From: Glandiceps talaboti
Taxonomy: Eukaryota; Hemichordata; Enteropneusta; Spengelidae
Length of the DNA: 64,000 nt
Assembly (NCBI RefSeq): GCF_964340395.1
Contig: NC_135549.1
Location: 32,719,832-32,783,831, forward strand
Reading direction: 5' to 3'
Each line of letters starts with the position of its first letter. The stretch's first letter is position 1. Shown in pieces: positions 1 to 13,933 of this stretch. The position numbers and the translations under genes are program-made. The notes beneath the pieces were generated by a model, which was not told the DNA's origin, ran no database searches, and saw nothing but the letters and a program-made list of their open reading frames with translations.

Positions 1-363
1 AGTAATTCATGGTATATTGAAGAATAAGCTTACTTGGCTAAACATCAAAAAATGTCGGTTTCAAAGTATTCATTCTAGCAATAAATAGAATCACGAAAAG
101 ATGCTATAGTTTGCAGCATGAACAGCGCCACCAGGCGACTAAACTGAGAAAATATACAATAGCGTCATTGGTGTGTATAGTAACACAATTTTAACTTTTT
201 AAGGTGCTTATATTAATTGTCTTTTCAAAAGTTATCCTCATGGAAAGTGAAAGTCTAATTTTTTGACATCGATTTCTTATATTGGGAGCATACAAAAGAA
301 TACATCATGGCCTTTTAATAGTACATGTTTTGCTTGTGATTAAAGTTGGTGATTAGATCATGT
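1..363. repeat. Left arm of an inverted duplication
   Basis: The reverse complement of 3763-4128 matches almost throughout, from the AAGCTTACTTGGCTAAACAT stretch to GATTAGATCA. The left copy has a small insertion near 80-100. The right copy continues beyond 4128, so the arm extends off the left edge of the window. Confidence 0.85.
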
Positions 364-435
364 CCACTAAAACCAAATTCCAACTAAACGAGAGCAACAT
401 GTGATTGAAACAAAATATCAGCAAAGAATTTCATG

Positions 436-438
<3 letters not shown>

Positions 439-501
<63 letters not shown>

Positions 502-551
502 ACACAACACAACACACACATGCATGCATGCATACACATACATACATACAT

Positions 552-598
<47 letters not shown>

Positions 599-630
599 CG
601 CACGCACGCACGCACGCAGACAGACAGACA
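439..630. repeat. Compound microsatellite (CA)n, (CATA)n, (ACAG)n, (CGCA)n
   Basis: Simple repeats only: CA to about 494, then AACAC, CATA, CAGA and CGCA blocks. Open frames across it encode runs of alternating residues (TH, CV) and are not genes. From 631 to about 1026 I see no gene or clear repeat. Confidence 0.95.
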
Positions 631-1035
631 TGTCCCTCCCCTTAAAACCTCCAATTTGTTGCCCCCCCCCCCCATTTGTCCTCAGACACCCTGCCATAAA
701 TTCAGAACTGAATTACTCTTTGTAATCTCTCGATAACAGGTCTCAATTCTGTGATTATGTCGTGAAGTCACATATCTATGAGCATCTGGGTCATCCCAAA
801 CCAAAGCACTATATTACAGTCACAGTGCCATTCTCAGTACCTAGATCAGCGTCGGAATGTATAGGGCAGAGGTACATTCTTCGTTTTTAGTCTGTCTGTT
901 ATTCGAGGTGTTGTGCATTCAGGGTCCAACTCTCATGATATATATTCTACAACTATTCCACAGGACACTGTCATTTTCAATATAACTTTTAATTCTTGAG
1001 AATGCGATCGGTCCATTTTCCCTATTGGTCCAGGA

Positions 1036-1216
1036 CAATCTGATTAAAATCTGATGTGGTGAAAGCAGCTAAAATGCTTTATTTATTTCCATAGTTTTTG
1101 TCGCTTGTTTTTGTTCCGAGTGATCGCCGCCTGCGTGGGAAACATCACAAAACAATGGAAATAGAGGTAAATAAAGCATTTAGCTGCTTTCACCACATCA
1201 GATTTTAATCAGATTG
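1036..1216. mobile_element. MITE with long inverted repeats and 9-bp target-site duplication
   Basis: 181-bp element whose ends are CAATCTGATT...AATCAGATTG; the arms pair for about 58 bp around a loop of about 60 nt. It is flanked on both sides by GGTCCAGGA (1027-1035 and 1217-1225). A 9-bp duplication and long TIRs fit a Mutator-like (MULE) non-autonomous element. No coding capacity. Confidence 0.85.
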
Positions 1217-1280
1217 GGTCCAGGAGTACCAGTATTGATGGGAATGGTGTTTCCGTCCTTTATTAACTTTAAAAAAAACA

Positions 1281-1460
1281 TTAATACACTGGAAACAATT
1301 GACATGAAAACCACTTGACATGATCAGATATTATGCTAGTCGCGAAGTTGAAATAGCCACCAAGAGTGTGCCGAGGATTGTGGGATATATAATCAATTTC
1401 CGTCATGCAGTCCAACTTCCGTCAAGCAAAAAGAAAGTTTTGTCCTCGCATATTAATTAC
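1281..1460 (+). repeat. Family X interspersed repeat, partial copy A
   Basis: Shares ACACTGGAAACAATTGA, GAAGTTGAAATAGCC, GTGTGCCGAGGATTGTGG and the following stretch with copies at 2068-2675 (reverse), 5361-5975 and 13385-13890. It diverges after TTTTGTCCTCGC. Nothing recognisable lies between 1520 and 2065 apart from G- and C-homopolymer-rich sequence. Confidence 0.85.
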
Positions 1461-2067
1461 ACAACGAATAATAAACTTTTAATGGGTGAGTATGGCAAGC
1501 CAAACGTTGCAATATTCTTTTAAAAAACTATTTTCTTGTTGTATAACTTGTTTTTGTTTTGTTTATTTGTGTGCTGTTCTGTTTGGCTGATGGTTTATAA
1601 ATTAGCCATGGCGATATGAAGTCGGATCTTTTATGTCTTTCAAATTTGACAAGGGCGATCCTTTGTTGCTAAACACATAATTTTTTTTGAACTGGTATGT
1701 TGGTAATTACACATAATAACTGCAAAGATACCCCCCTTACTGTCCGATTGCTTTTGCATATATAATAAATAATCGTTCTTTACATCACAACTATCTTTCT
1801 CATAATGTATATTTTATATTGAATGAATCAAAGTTGAATTGTGAATTTGTTTTGAGTGAAAAGTTAATTACCACGGCACTTTGTGTGTGTGTGGTTTCTT
1901 TGCTTTTTAGGGGGTGGGGATCATGAAAAAAACCCAAGAATCTGGGGGCGGGGCTACTTATTTCATTGTTGCCGCAGGGGTCACCAAAAAATATAGCATT
2001 CGGAAGGAGACCCCCCCCCCAAGTTAAAAGTGTGCACCCCTAAAAGATCTGGCTTCGTATATTGTTA

Positions 2068-2675
2068 TGTACGGTGGCCCACAGGTGACAGACGAAAACT
2101 AAATTTGTGCTATAAATAATTGATTTTTGAGGGCAAAATATTTAATAAAAGGATAACACTTTTATTTCATACGACAAAACATTAATTTCTTGGGTCAATA
2201 TAGAAATATCAAAGCAAAAAACTACAATTTCTGTGACAAATAAATTCTTTTTACGGAGCAGAAAATTAATTTGCGAAACGAAAACTTTTATTCGTGTGGC
2301 CCAACCTTTATTTTCGAGTGATAACATTTAAGTTGCGGGATAAAATGTAAATGTCAAGCCGGAATATGAATTTAAGTCCCTTACAATCTTATACTCTGAC
2401 TGCAGAAACAACATTTGTCACTATACAACCTCCTTTTCTTATCGACGAGATTTACTTAACACAGGATGCAACATTAATGTTTGGGGACGAAACATTAATA
2501 GGCGAGGACAAAACTTTCTTTTTGCTTGACGGAAGTTGGACTGCATGACGGAAATTGATTATATATCCCACAATCCTCGGCACACTCTTGGCGGCTATTT
2601 CAACTTCGCGACCAGCACTATATCTGATCATGTCAAGTGGTAAACACATCAATTGTTTCCAGTGTATAATTTTTT
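2068..2675 (-). repeat. Family X interspersed repeat, copy B
   Basis: Near full-length copy in reverse orientation, nearly identical to copy C (5361-5975), forming an inverted pair about 2.7 kb apart. A 65-codon open frame inside it recurs in copy C; codon content and family pattern give no reason to call it a gene. Confidence 0.9.
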
Positions 2676-2840
<165 letters not shown>

Positions 2841-3762
2841 CAATTCAATTCAATTCAATTCAATTCAATTCAATAAATTTATTATCCGGAAATTTGTCTT
2901 TCGGCTCAAAACACAATTTACAATCAATTTACACAAGTACAATATATACATATACATATACATACAGTGAGTTTAAAATGACTTTACAGTGAGTTTAAAA
3001 TAGACACAGCTGTTGGAACGAACGATTTTTTAAAAAGATTTTTCCTTGCAAGAGGCATTCTGTGACGGCAACCAGATGGGAGCTTTAATAGTGAAAGAAT
3101 TGTGCAAGGGGTGCATATAATCGTTGACTACTTTCTGGGCTTTCCTGTTAACTGCCGTATGATAATGATGACATGCCAGTGTTGTTTGACGACAGCCAAT
3201 GATCTTCTCTGCTGTATTTACAATACGACAAAGTTTACTCTTTTTTTTAACCGTGAGATTACCATACCAAAAGATTATATTGAAAGTCAAAACACTTTCA
3301 ATAATAGACCTATACACTAATTGCAGCACGTTCTGACTGACATCGAATGACTTTAATTTCCTAAGGAGATATAGTCTCTGTTGAGCTTTTTTCGCAATAT
3401 AGTCTGTGTTTTCGGCAAAGGAGAGCTTGCCATCGAGAATTGACCCAAGGTATTTGAAACTAGTAACAACTTCAACAGAATCTCCATTCATTGATACAGG
3501 TGTAAATTGGTCAGTTACTTTATGTGCTACAACTAATTATTTTGTTTTTGAAACATTCATTTCTAAAAAGCTGTCTTTACACCAATTCTTTAAAATATTC
3601 AGCTAAAGAGCTTCATCGAGTAACAGACCAACAAGTGCCATGTCATCGGCAAATTTAAACAGACAACTTATTGCAGAATTACATCTCATGTGATCAGTAT
3701 AAATTGAAAATAATGTTGGTGACAACACGCAACCTTGGGAAGCACCAGCATTCAGTACAATT
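2841..3762 (-). mobile_element. Rex1-like non-LTR retrotransposon, 5'-truncated and broken
   Basis: Minus-strand translation shows reverse transcriptase pieces GASQGCVLSPTLFSIYT (motif B), FKFADDMALVG (catalytic FADD), SFKYLGSIL, KKAQQRLYLLRKLKSF, YRSIIESVLTF and AEKIIGC, typical of Rex1/Babar-type elements in the CR1/jockey group. Two in-frame stops (near 3605 and 3531) where Gln is expected show it is dead. It ends in a (TTGAA)n tail at 2841-2875. The 5' truncation point abuts the right arm of the inverted duplication. Confidence 0.85.
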
Positions 3763-4160
3763 TGATCTAATCACCAACTTTAATCACACGCAAAACATGT
3801 ACTATCAAAAGGCCATGATGTATTGTGATGTATGCTCCCAATATAAGAAATTGATGTCAACAATGATATTTTCACTTTCCATGGGGATAATGGACTCCAA
3901 CTTTTGAAAAGACAATTAATATAAGCACCAGTCCTTAAAAAGTTAAAATTGTGTTACAATACACATCAATGACGCTATTGTATATTTTCTCAGTTTAGTC
4001 GCCTGGTGGCGCTGTTCACGCTGCAAACTATAGCATCTTTTCTTGCTAAAATGAATACTTTGAAACCGACATTTTTCGATGTTTAGCCAAGTAAGCTTAT
4101 TCTTCAATATATCATGAATTACTTCAGAGATGCCTCCTACATGCAATGAAATCAAAAGAT
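3763..4160. repeat. Right arm of the inverted duplication
   Basis: Reverse complement of 1-363, starting exactly where the Rex1-like fragment ends (TGATCTAATCACCAAC). It reaches at least 4128; the part beyond has its partner outside the window. Confidence 0.85.
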
Positions 4161-4990
4161 TCCGTACACAAAATCCCTTGGAAAAAAGGAAGTTAGTTTC
4201 ATCAAGATCTATAATTGAGATTCACCCATTGTTTTTATGTATTCATATCATTACTACTTTGCCCACGTTAACACACAACCAAAACTTTAAAAGGTACTTA
4301 TAGGACGAAATGTCATTTACAATGTACTGATAACTGGTTTCATTTATGGACATTGAAAAAACACTTTTTAATTGCTATGGATTCACGCGGCATTTTGACT
4401 TCTAAAACAAAACACGGGGGTGATTATTATGTTTGCGCGATTGTCATGTTGCAGGATCTAGGAACCCGTGCCATCAGATTTATTATACCCACATGTATGT
4501 CCCTCATCTCAAATGCCAAATGTTTACAAGATCTTTGTGGAACTTTAAAGCGTCCTCTTAATCATTGGGTTGGGTAATGTCACGGGTATTCATCACATAA
4601 GGCTACGGTTAGAATGTACGGCAGGGAGGAGGGGGGGGGGGAAAGAAAATATTTTGGTCAAAAGAATTTCGTAGCGCCCCCCCCCCATAATTTTCGTAAC
4701 CCGCGACACATTTTAATATGTGTAATTATAACCCACTCCCACTTCCGTACAACTATATGGTACACTGCATTATGATAAAAGTGACAATCGACTACATTAC
4801 AATATAAGATTTAAAATTTCATTACCCAAATAGATGCAACAAAATGTCTTACATTGGGCTGTAACCTACACTTTGAAATACTTGGCCAGCAGGGTTTTTT
4901 CTTTCAATTTTGATTTGGGTAGAAACAGCATCACCCATGATAGCTTGTGGGGAGGGTATCGGAGGGGTTCCTCTCCCACAGTGTGCTTTA
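4161..4990. other. Unassigned intergenic sequence
   Basis: No gene or clear repeat recognised. A short open frame at 4353-4577 has no recognisable features. Runs of G (4630s) and C (4680s) resemble the G-rich TIR elements elsewhere but no second end was found. Confidence 0.5.
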
Positions 4991-5018
4991 AATTTTTATG
5001 ATAACGGATGATAAAGAT

Positions 5019-5019
<1 letters not shown>

Positions 5020-5104
<85 letters not shown>

Positions 5105-5306
5105 AGAGACGGACAGCCAGCCAGTCAGCCATACATACATACATACATACATACATACATACATACATAAACACATACAGCCAGTCAGAAGAGACAGACA
5201 GACAGAGAGAGATAGAGACAGGCAGACAGACATACAGACATACAGACATACAGAGGGGGAGACATACATACATACAGCCAGACATACAGACAGAGATAGA
5301 GACAGG

Positions 5307-5360
<54 letters not shown>
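5020..5360. repeat. Compound microsatellite (GA)n, (CATA)n, (GACA)n
   Basis: GA run to about 5095, a G run, CATA units to 5168, then mixed CAGA/GACA units up to the start of family X copy C. It takes the place of the (GACA)n block seen beside copies B and D. Confidence 0.95.
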
Positions 5361-5362
<2 letters not shown>

Positions 5363-5975
5363 GAAAAAATTATACACTGGAAACAATTGATGTGTTTACC
5401 ACTTGACATGATCAGATATAGTGCTGGTCGCGAAGTTGAAATAGCCGCCAAGAGTGTGCCGAGGATTGTGGGATATATAATCAATTTCCGCCATGCAGTC
5501 CAACTTCCGTCAAGCAAAAAGAAAGTTTTGTCCTCGCCTATTAATGTTTCGTCCCCAAACATTAATGTTGCATCCTGTGTTAAGTAAATCTCGTCGATTA
5601 GAAAAGGAGGTTGTATGGTGACAAATGTTGTTTCTGCAGTCAGAGTATAAGATTGTAAGGGACTTAAATTCATATTCCGGCTTGACATTTACATTTTATC
5701 CCGCAACGTAAATATTATCACTCGAAAATAAAAGGTTGGGCCACACGAATAAAAGTTTTCGTTTCGCAAATTAATTTCTGCTCCGTAAAAAGAATTTATT
5801 TGTCACAGAAATTGTAGTTTTTTGCTTTGATATTTCTATATTGACCCAAGAAATTAATGTTTTGTCGTATGAAATAAAAGTGTTATCCTTTTATTAAATA
5901 TTTTGCCCTCAAAATTATTTATAGCACAAATTTAGTTTTCGTCTGTCACCTGTGGGCCGCCGTAGTGGGCCGCCG
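5361..5975 (+). repeat. Family X interspersed repeat, copy C
   Basis: Near full-length. Begins ATTATACACTGGAAACAATT next to GACA units and ends near CTGTCACCTGTGGGCC. It is the clean inverted partner of copy B. Confidence 0.9.
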
Positions 5976-6340
5976 TACCATGTAGCCACGCCCCGTAACT
6001 ATGATGACGTCAAAGTTCACGAGAATGACCTATATGGAAAGCCACAACTGACTTAAGTGTGCAATTACTATTATTGTATGTGCAAATACTATGTTATTAT
6101 GTGCATACTGTATTACTATATGTACAGTTACTATTATTATATGCGCTAACACTATGTTATTATGTGCAAATCTTAAGTTATTATGTGCATACTGTATTAT
6201 TATATGTACAGTTACTATTATTATATGCGGTAACACTACGTCGTTATGTGCATACAGTAGTTTATTAAGGGCTTTCGTTAAGATCCCCCGCTAGAGGGCA
6301 CACTTTCTCGCCGATTCAAACACGCACGCGCAGACTCGAG

Positions 6341-6544
6341 TTGCTGTTGTGTTATCCTTTTGTGAGCACGTCCCGTCGTCGTCTGTCATGGAGTCCCACG
6401 TCTGTTCTGTCAGATTTAGGTCTGTCAGCTTTCACAGCACGTTTCTTGACAGAGGGAATCACTTTCTCTCATGTGCTCGACATGACTGAGGAAAATTTAA
6501 TAAGTTTTGGTGTTAGAAGATTGGGTATGACCGACTTGATTTAA
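6341..6544 (+). pseudogene. SAM-domain-like coding fragment in the foldback left arm
   Basis: The frame reads LSDLGLSAFTARFLTEGITF, then SHVLDMTEENLISFGVRRLG and MTDLI. This fits the sterile alpha motif pattern (LGL..F...F...GI....L..LTEENL...GV...G....I). The N-terminal half recurs in the right arm. Whether it is a captured host exon or part of the element's own lost protein cannot be told. Confidence 0.6.
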
Positions 6545-7302
6545 GAAGTCGGTGCCGGGAAGCTTTGGGGCGGGCCGGGCCTGGGAGCTGACAGGGGGTC
6601 CAACTCGTGCGGCAACTAGATCGCCTAGTGACGTCTAGATCGAGATCTACCGTAACTAAGGGGAGAACCGTTTGATTTCTGGGAGGGGGGGGGGGGTATG
6701 GAGGAAGTAGGTATGGGAGCAAATTTTTTTCCCAGTCAGAGTGACAGCAATTTTTTTTTCTACTGTCAGTCCTGCATCATTTTTTTTTTCAAATGGAGTA
6801 GCAGTGCAATTTTTTTTTTAATTAATCATTAAGTTTGAATGCGTTGTTCATACTTATACCACGTCACAATGGTTCACAACTGTACCTCTAAATAACTTGT
6901 TCTGTGCAAGTAGAAGAATTAGCAGTTAGTATGAAAGACGTCTGTCTACGTTAAATTACAACTTTAAATTATAGAACAGTTCCAAAATCAACTCTGATCA
7001 GTACTAAACTTGCTTTTCTTTGAATCAGTCAATTCCTGTAAGTTCTCAGGGAAGATATTATTTTTTGTATTTCGTTATATTTGTTGTTCCTCAATTTTCA
7101 TTCTCAACTTGAGAAAGATTTATTTGTACATCTTTATAAGAGATTTATATTGAAAGAAAAACACTAGATTTTAACACTAGTCTATTGACTCCTGTCTTGT
7201 TTTTTAAATTGTCTTAATTTACAGAAACCAAATAGTCCCCTTCAGATATTGACTGTGTCATTGAGATATTGCAACAAAAATCCTGAAATATGTTTTCTTG
7301 GG

Positions 7303-7485
7303 TCAGAAAAGGAAAGGAAAACTTATTAAATTTTCCTCAGTCATGTCGAGCACATGAGAGAAAGTGACTCCCTTTGTCAAGAAACGTGCTGTGAAAGCTG
7401 ACAGACCTAAATCTGACAGAACAGACGTGGGACTCCATGACAGACGACGACGGGACGTGCTCACAAAAGGATAACACAACAGCAA
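7303..7485 (-). pseudogene. Second, truncated SAM-like fragment in the foldback right arm
   Basis: Mirror copy of the left-arm fragment, with TKGVTF in place of TEGITF. The homology stops after EENLISF, where the inverted repeat ends, so the last helix is missing here. Confidence 0.6.
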
Positions 7486-8597
7486 CTCGAGTCTGCGCGT
7501 GCGTGTTTGAATCGGCGAGAAAGTGTGCCCTCTAGCGGGGGATCTTAACGAAAGCCCTTAATAAACTACTGTATGCACATAACGACGTAGTGTTACCGCA
7601 TATAATAATAGTAACTGTACATATAATAATACAGTATGCACATAATAACTTAAGATTTGCACATAATAACATAGTGTTAGCGCATATAATAATAGTAACT
7701 GTACATATAGTAATACAGTATGCACATAATAACTTAAGATTTGCACATAATAAAATATTTAATGCACATAATAACGTAGTGTTACCGTATATAATAATAG
7801 TAACTGTACATATAATAATACAGTATGCACATAATAAACTATTAAATGCACATAATAACATAGTGTTAGCGCATATAATAATAGTAACTGTACATATAAT
7901 AATACAGTATGCACATAATAACTTAATATTTGTACATAATAAACTATTTAATGCACATAATAACATAGTGTTAGCGCATATAATAATAGTAACTGTACAT
8001 ATAATAATACAGTATGCACATAATAACTTAATATTTGTACATAATAAAATATTTAATGCACATAATAACATAGTGTTAGCGCATATAATAATAGTAACTG
8101 TACATATAATAATACAGTATGCACATAATAAACTATTAAATGCACATAATAACATAGTGTTAGCGCATATAATAATAGTAACTGTACATATAATAATACA
8201 GTATGCACATAATAAACTATTAAATGCACATAATAACATAGTGTTAGCGCATTTAATAATAGTAACTGTACATATAATAATACAGTATGCTCATAATAAA
8301 CTATTAAATGCACATAATAACATAGTGTTAGCGCATATAATAATAGTAACTGTACATATAATAATACAGTATGCACATAATAACTTAATATTTGCACATA
8401 ATAAAATATTTAATGCACATAATAACATAGTGTTAGTGCATATAATAATAGTAACTGTACATAGAATAATACAGTATGCACATAAGAACTTAAGATTTGC
8501 ACATAATAAAATATTTAATGCACATAATAACATAGTATTTGCTCATACAATAATAGTAATTGCACACTTAAGTCAGCTGTGGCTTTCCATAGACCTA

Positions 8598-11150
8598 TCT
8601 CGCTGGATTGCCAACAAGCGGTCCTACCTTCGTAGGTATTCGGTTTGCCTCTCCAGAGGGCGCCGTGATCACTGCATCATTAAAACGTCCATGAACTACA
8701 CTGCACTGCATGAACTACGTCCATCTGATAATGATATTGTAACAGCTTTCAATAGCTGTAGTATTGAATGCTGGACAGGTACATTCTACACAGGATATAG
8801 AGTCCAAGTTTAGGTCTACACAAAATTTGAAATTTTACCTCAATATTAGCATACAAGTTACATAAATTGGACCTCCTGCAAATATTAGACAGAAAAGAAA
8901 CATCACTCGGTAAAACACATTTTAGAAACCTTCAGAATGTTTCACCCCCACTTTTGACCAATTGAGATACATTCTAGAGCAATGAAAAAAGTCAATATGG
9001 CAGCTACTTTAGAACGTTTTTTGTTATTTGTAATGTATGCAGTTCTCCCTCTATGTTCTGTAGAAATATCATGTTAAAAAGTAAATGAATCGTTGCAATG
9101 GTGTCAAAATGAGATAGACTTAGTCATCAAGTTGGCATGTGACTACTTATTCCCAGCAATAAAGGTTATTTGTGTATGAGAATTACCAAAAGATGTAGAA
9201 GGGTACATTCCATGTTGTTTATGTTGAGGATTTGAATGTCAGATTTTATTTGAGTAATAAAAAACTTGGAATGATGGCTAACAATGCAATAAAATTTTAT
9301 TTAAGATACTATTTTCTGGTGGGTTGGTGGTTGGTGTTGGGTGGTACATTAGAATGTGTCTCTGCTGTTACTTTCAACCTTTATTCATGACTGACCAAGA
9401 GGAAGTTCGTTGCGTAATCGAATGTAAGAGTGCCTGAATAACTAAACTAAATATGTATATATTCATATTGTTCCTTTGAAATATTAGAAAAGATATTCTT
9501 CAGATACCGAATTTATCATCTTTATTTTATGCTACATTGTCCTTTATCCTGTTTTATTTTAGAATTTCGATGAAATAACGTAATCAAATGTAACAGCGGA
9601 GAACACATCTATTCATGTTGTTCCCTTGAATTGACATGTAACTCCAACCAAATAGCTATACTAGTAGAAACGTAGACAATGCATACGACATAATGGCGTG
9701 AGTGAGAGACTAGACAGTAGTTTTGAATAAAAATAATTGGGTCTATTCACTCGAATACATAACTTTGTATAGTAACGATTCAATTGATGCTATGCTATTG
9801 ATCAAAAATATGTTTATATCAGATGTAAACTGAATGACTTCAATAAAGGCAAAACTTTAGATTGCTGTTCCTTCACGCCTTGTCGAAAGAAAAATTCTGC
9901 GCTACCAGACATGATATTGCATATCCATTAGTTACTACATCAGTAAATAAAACGTAGCTTTGGAATTTTTTGTTCATATCCTCTTCTCTTCGCCAAGTTT
10001 TATTACAAAAGGGCGATAGATATATTCACTTGTTTCAAAGATGGTAGACTGTAATTTGCTAGTTAAATTTCAGTAATTGTACGTGTACTAATGGCTTACA
10101 GCTCGATGTAGTTTTAGTGGAGATTCGACTAACCCTGGGCTTCGCATCACCGTTTCATAGCTGACCCCCACCGGCTACCTGTTCCGAATATATGCATGAA
10201 CCGTTTATTGTTTCGATACTGAGAGGTATGACATGTAAATATATGTACTAGTATACAATGATATTTTCTCTATTTTATCGATTAAGTAATATATCTATTG
10301 AGATCAGCAGTGCATATTTTTAATCAGCTCACACATCCATATAACACCAGAGGATGAGTGCATTCTTAAGATCTATCATCTAGCGTAATTACTGAAAATC
10401 ATTAATTATGCAAATAACTCATTAAAATTACAAGCTATACGGTATTATCAAACTTTATGACACATGCACTTTGTTATCATTAATGTATGTACTAAATTAC
10501 TTCGATTCATAATCATATTTTAACATTCTGAATGACTTAGAAATGGCAAGTAAAGTCAGAAGGAACATTTGAACTGTTTGTTTTATTGAATTTACCCAAA
10601 TTTCAGCGATAAAAAATAATTTTCATTCACTCATGGTTTTCCTAACCCTGCCATATAGGGCGTCGATTTAATTTTTTTTCATCTAATTGAAGACATTTAG
10701 GGTCGTTTGGGTCATGAGAAACAGAATTAAGGCTGCCCTTATATATACCTACCAATTACTGTTGTTATCTTTACAATATACATAATATTCTGACTGTTGC
10801 TATGGACATGGTCTTGTTGATAGGCATATTTCATACATGTTTTGATATTTTTTTGGCCTGACTAACCAAAAATGTTGTTATCTTTGCAAAATATACTGGC
10901 ATTGTTGGCTGTTGCTAAGGCCATATCAATGGAAGTTGACTATAATCACATGGATTCATGGGGTTTCATTGCCTAACCAATGGTTAAGAATAGGGTCTTG
11001 GGGCCAAATCTTATTTTAGCCCCCTAAGACTAATTTTGAAGATAAAAATTGCCAACATGTATTTTTTATATGTGGTCCTATAATGAACGTAACCATATAT
11101 GTTTCATAAAATTAACATGCATTTCACACGAAAACCCATATGCCCCTGCA
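8598..11150. other. Intergenic, no gene recognised
   Basis: AT-rich single-copy-looking sequence with no exon-like open frames or RNA genes that I can support. From about 10740 to 11000 it contains worn copies of the CTGTTGCTATGG family also seen at 17170-17650 and 56030-56440. Confidence 0.6.
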
Positions 11151-11153
11151 CTA

Positions 11154-11768
11154 ATAGTCATGAATTGATGTATATTGTTCATCTAATAAATATAATCATG
11201 AATTGATGTAAATTGTTCATCTAATAAATATAGTCATGAATTCATGTAAATTGTTCATCTAATAAATATAGTCATGAATTGATGTAAATTGTTTATCTAA
11301 TAAATATAGTCACGAATCGATGTATATTGTTGATCTAATAAATATAGTCATGAATTGATGTAAATTGTTTATCTAATAAATATAGTCATGAATTGATGTA
11401 CATTGTTCATTTTATAAATATACTAGTAGTCATTAATTGATGTATATTGTTCATCTAATAAATATAGTCACGAATTGATGTAAATTGTTTATCTAATAAA
11501 TATAGTCACGAATTGATGTAAATTGTTCATCTAATAAATATAATCATGAATTGATGTATATTGTTCATCTAATGAATATAGTCATGAATTGACGTAAATT
11601 GTTTATCTAATAAATATTGTCATGAATTGATGTAAATTGTTCATCTAATAAACATAGTCATGAATTGATGTATATTGTTCATCTAATAAATATAGTCATG
11701 AATTGATGGAAATTGTTCATCTAATAATATAGTCAGGAATGGATGTATATTTTTCATCTAATAAATAT
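11154..11768. repeat. 38-bp minisatellite, about 16 copies
   Basis: Unit TAGTCATGAATTGATGTAAA plus TTGTTCATCTAATAAATA, with 5-15% divergence between copies. Intergenic; no adjacent exon identified. Confidence 0.93.
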
Positions 11769-13080
<1,312 letters not shown>

Positions 13081-13099
13081 TTACAGTTGCACACGTACA

Positions 13100-13314
13100 C
13101 ACCGTTACAGAATGCCTCTTGCAAGGAAAAACCTTTTTAAAAAATCGTTCGTTCCAACAGCTGTGTCTATTTTAAACTCACTGTATGTATATGTATATAT
13201 TGTACTTGTGTAAATTTTTTGTAAATTGTGTTTTGAGCCGAAAGACAATTTCCGCATTCATATACGGATAATAGAGTTATTGAATTGAATTGAATTGGAT
13301 TGAATTGAATTGAA
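13100..13314 (+). mobile_element. Rex1-like retrotransposon 3' end fragment
   Basis: The last codons of the ORF (KNLFKKSFVPTAVSILNSL) and the 3' UTR match the reverse-oriented element at 2841-3050, including TTTTGAGCCGAAAGACAA and the (TTGAA)n tail. Severely 5'-truncated. Confidence 0.85.
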
Positions 13315-13331
13315 TAGACAGACAGACAGAC

Positions 13332-13380
<49 letters not shown>

Positions 13381-13890
13381 GAAAAAAAACATTTATACTC
13401 TGGAAACAATTGATGTGTTTACCACTTGACATGATCAGATATACTCGCGAAGTTGAAATAGCCACCAAGAGTGTGCCGAGGATTGTGGGATATATAATCA
13501 ATTTCCGTCATGCAGTCCAACTTCCGTCAAGCAAAAAGAAAGTTTTGTCCTCGCCTATTAATGTTTCGTTCCCAAACATTAATGTTGCATCCTGTGTTAA
13601 GTAAATCTCGGCGATAAGAAAGGAGGTTGTATGGTGACAAATGTTGTTTCTGCAGTCAGAGTATAAGATTGTAATTGACTTAAATTCTTATTGCGGCTTG
13701 AATTTAGAGTTTTTTTCATGAAAACTTGGTGTACTGCTCTAAGGATTAATAGTTTGCAATGAGGTATTTTAAGGCTTGTTAGAAAAAAACGGTTCTAATG
13801 TTTCAAACATTGCACCAACAATTAAACATTTTATCCCGAAACTTAAATATTGTCACTCGAAAATAAAGTTTGGGCCACACGAATAAAATT
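13315..13890 (+). repeat. (GACA)n followed by family X, copy D
   Basis: GACA units to about 13380, then family X from about 13385. A roughly 120-nt insertion or divergent stretch (about 13705-13830) interrupts it relative to copies B and C. The copy stops at GGGCCACACGAATAAA, next to the palindrome. Confidence 0.85.
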
Positions 13891-13933
13891 TTTCACTAAA
13901 TGCGAAGGAAGACTTCCTTCGCATTTAGTGAAA
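13891..13933. repeat. Perfect 43-bp palindrome
   Basis: TTTCACTAAATGCGAAGGAA plus G, one central A, then the exact reverse complement (21-bp arms). It sits at the point where family X copy D breaks off. Confidence 0.95.

Larger units (their letters stand above)
6033..8591. mobile_element. Foldback-type element with minisatellite-bearing terminal inverted repeats
   Basis: Ends are TATGGAAAGCCACA...(TGTGGCTTTCCATA), flanked by GACCTA on both sides (6027-6032 and 8592-8597). The left arm is 6033-6508. The right arm is 7314-8591, longer because an internal tandem block (pieces such as TAGTAACTGTACATATAATA and CATAATAACATAGTGTTAGC) is expanded to about ten units versus about two on the left. The middle, about 6509-7313, is unique and rich in T runs. 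Long TIRs with internal tandem repeats are the hallmark of Foldback/Galileo-type elements. No transposase was found, so it is probably non-autonomous. Confidence 0.85.

Noticed and set aside
2351-2548. 65-codon frame shared by family X copies
   Set aside because: Recurrence follows from the repeat; no domain, no codon-level conservation evidence, and copies A and D do not preserve it fully.
7590-8813. 407-codon plus-strand open frame
   Set aside because: It is a translation of the minisatellite in the foldback right arm (HIIIVTVHIIIQYAHNN units), with mirrored frames on the other strand.
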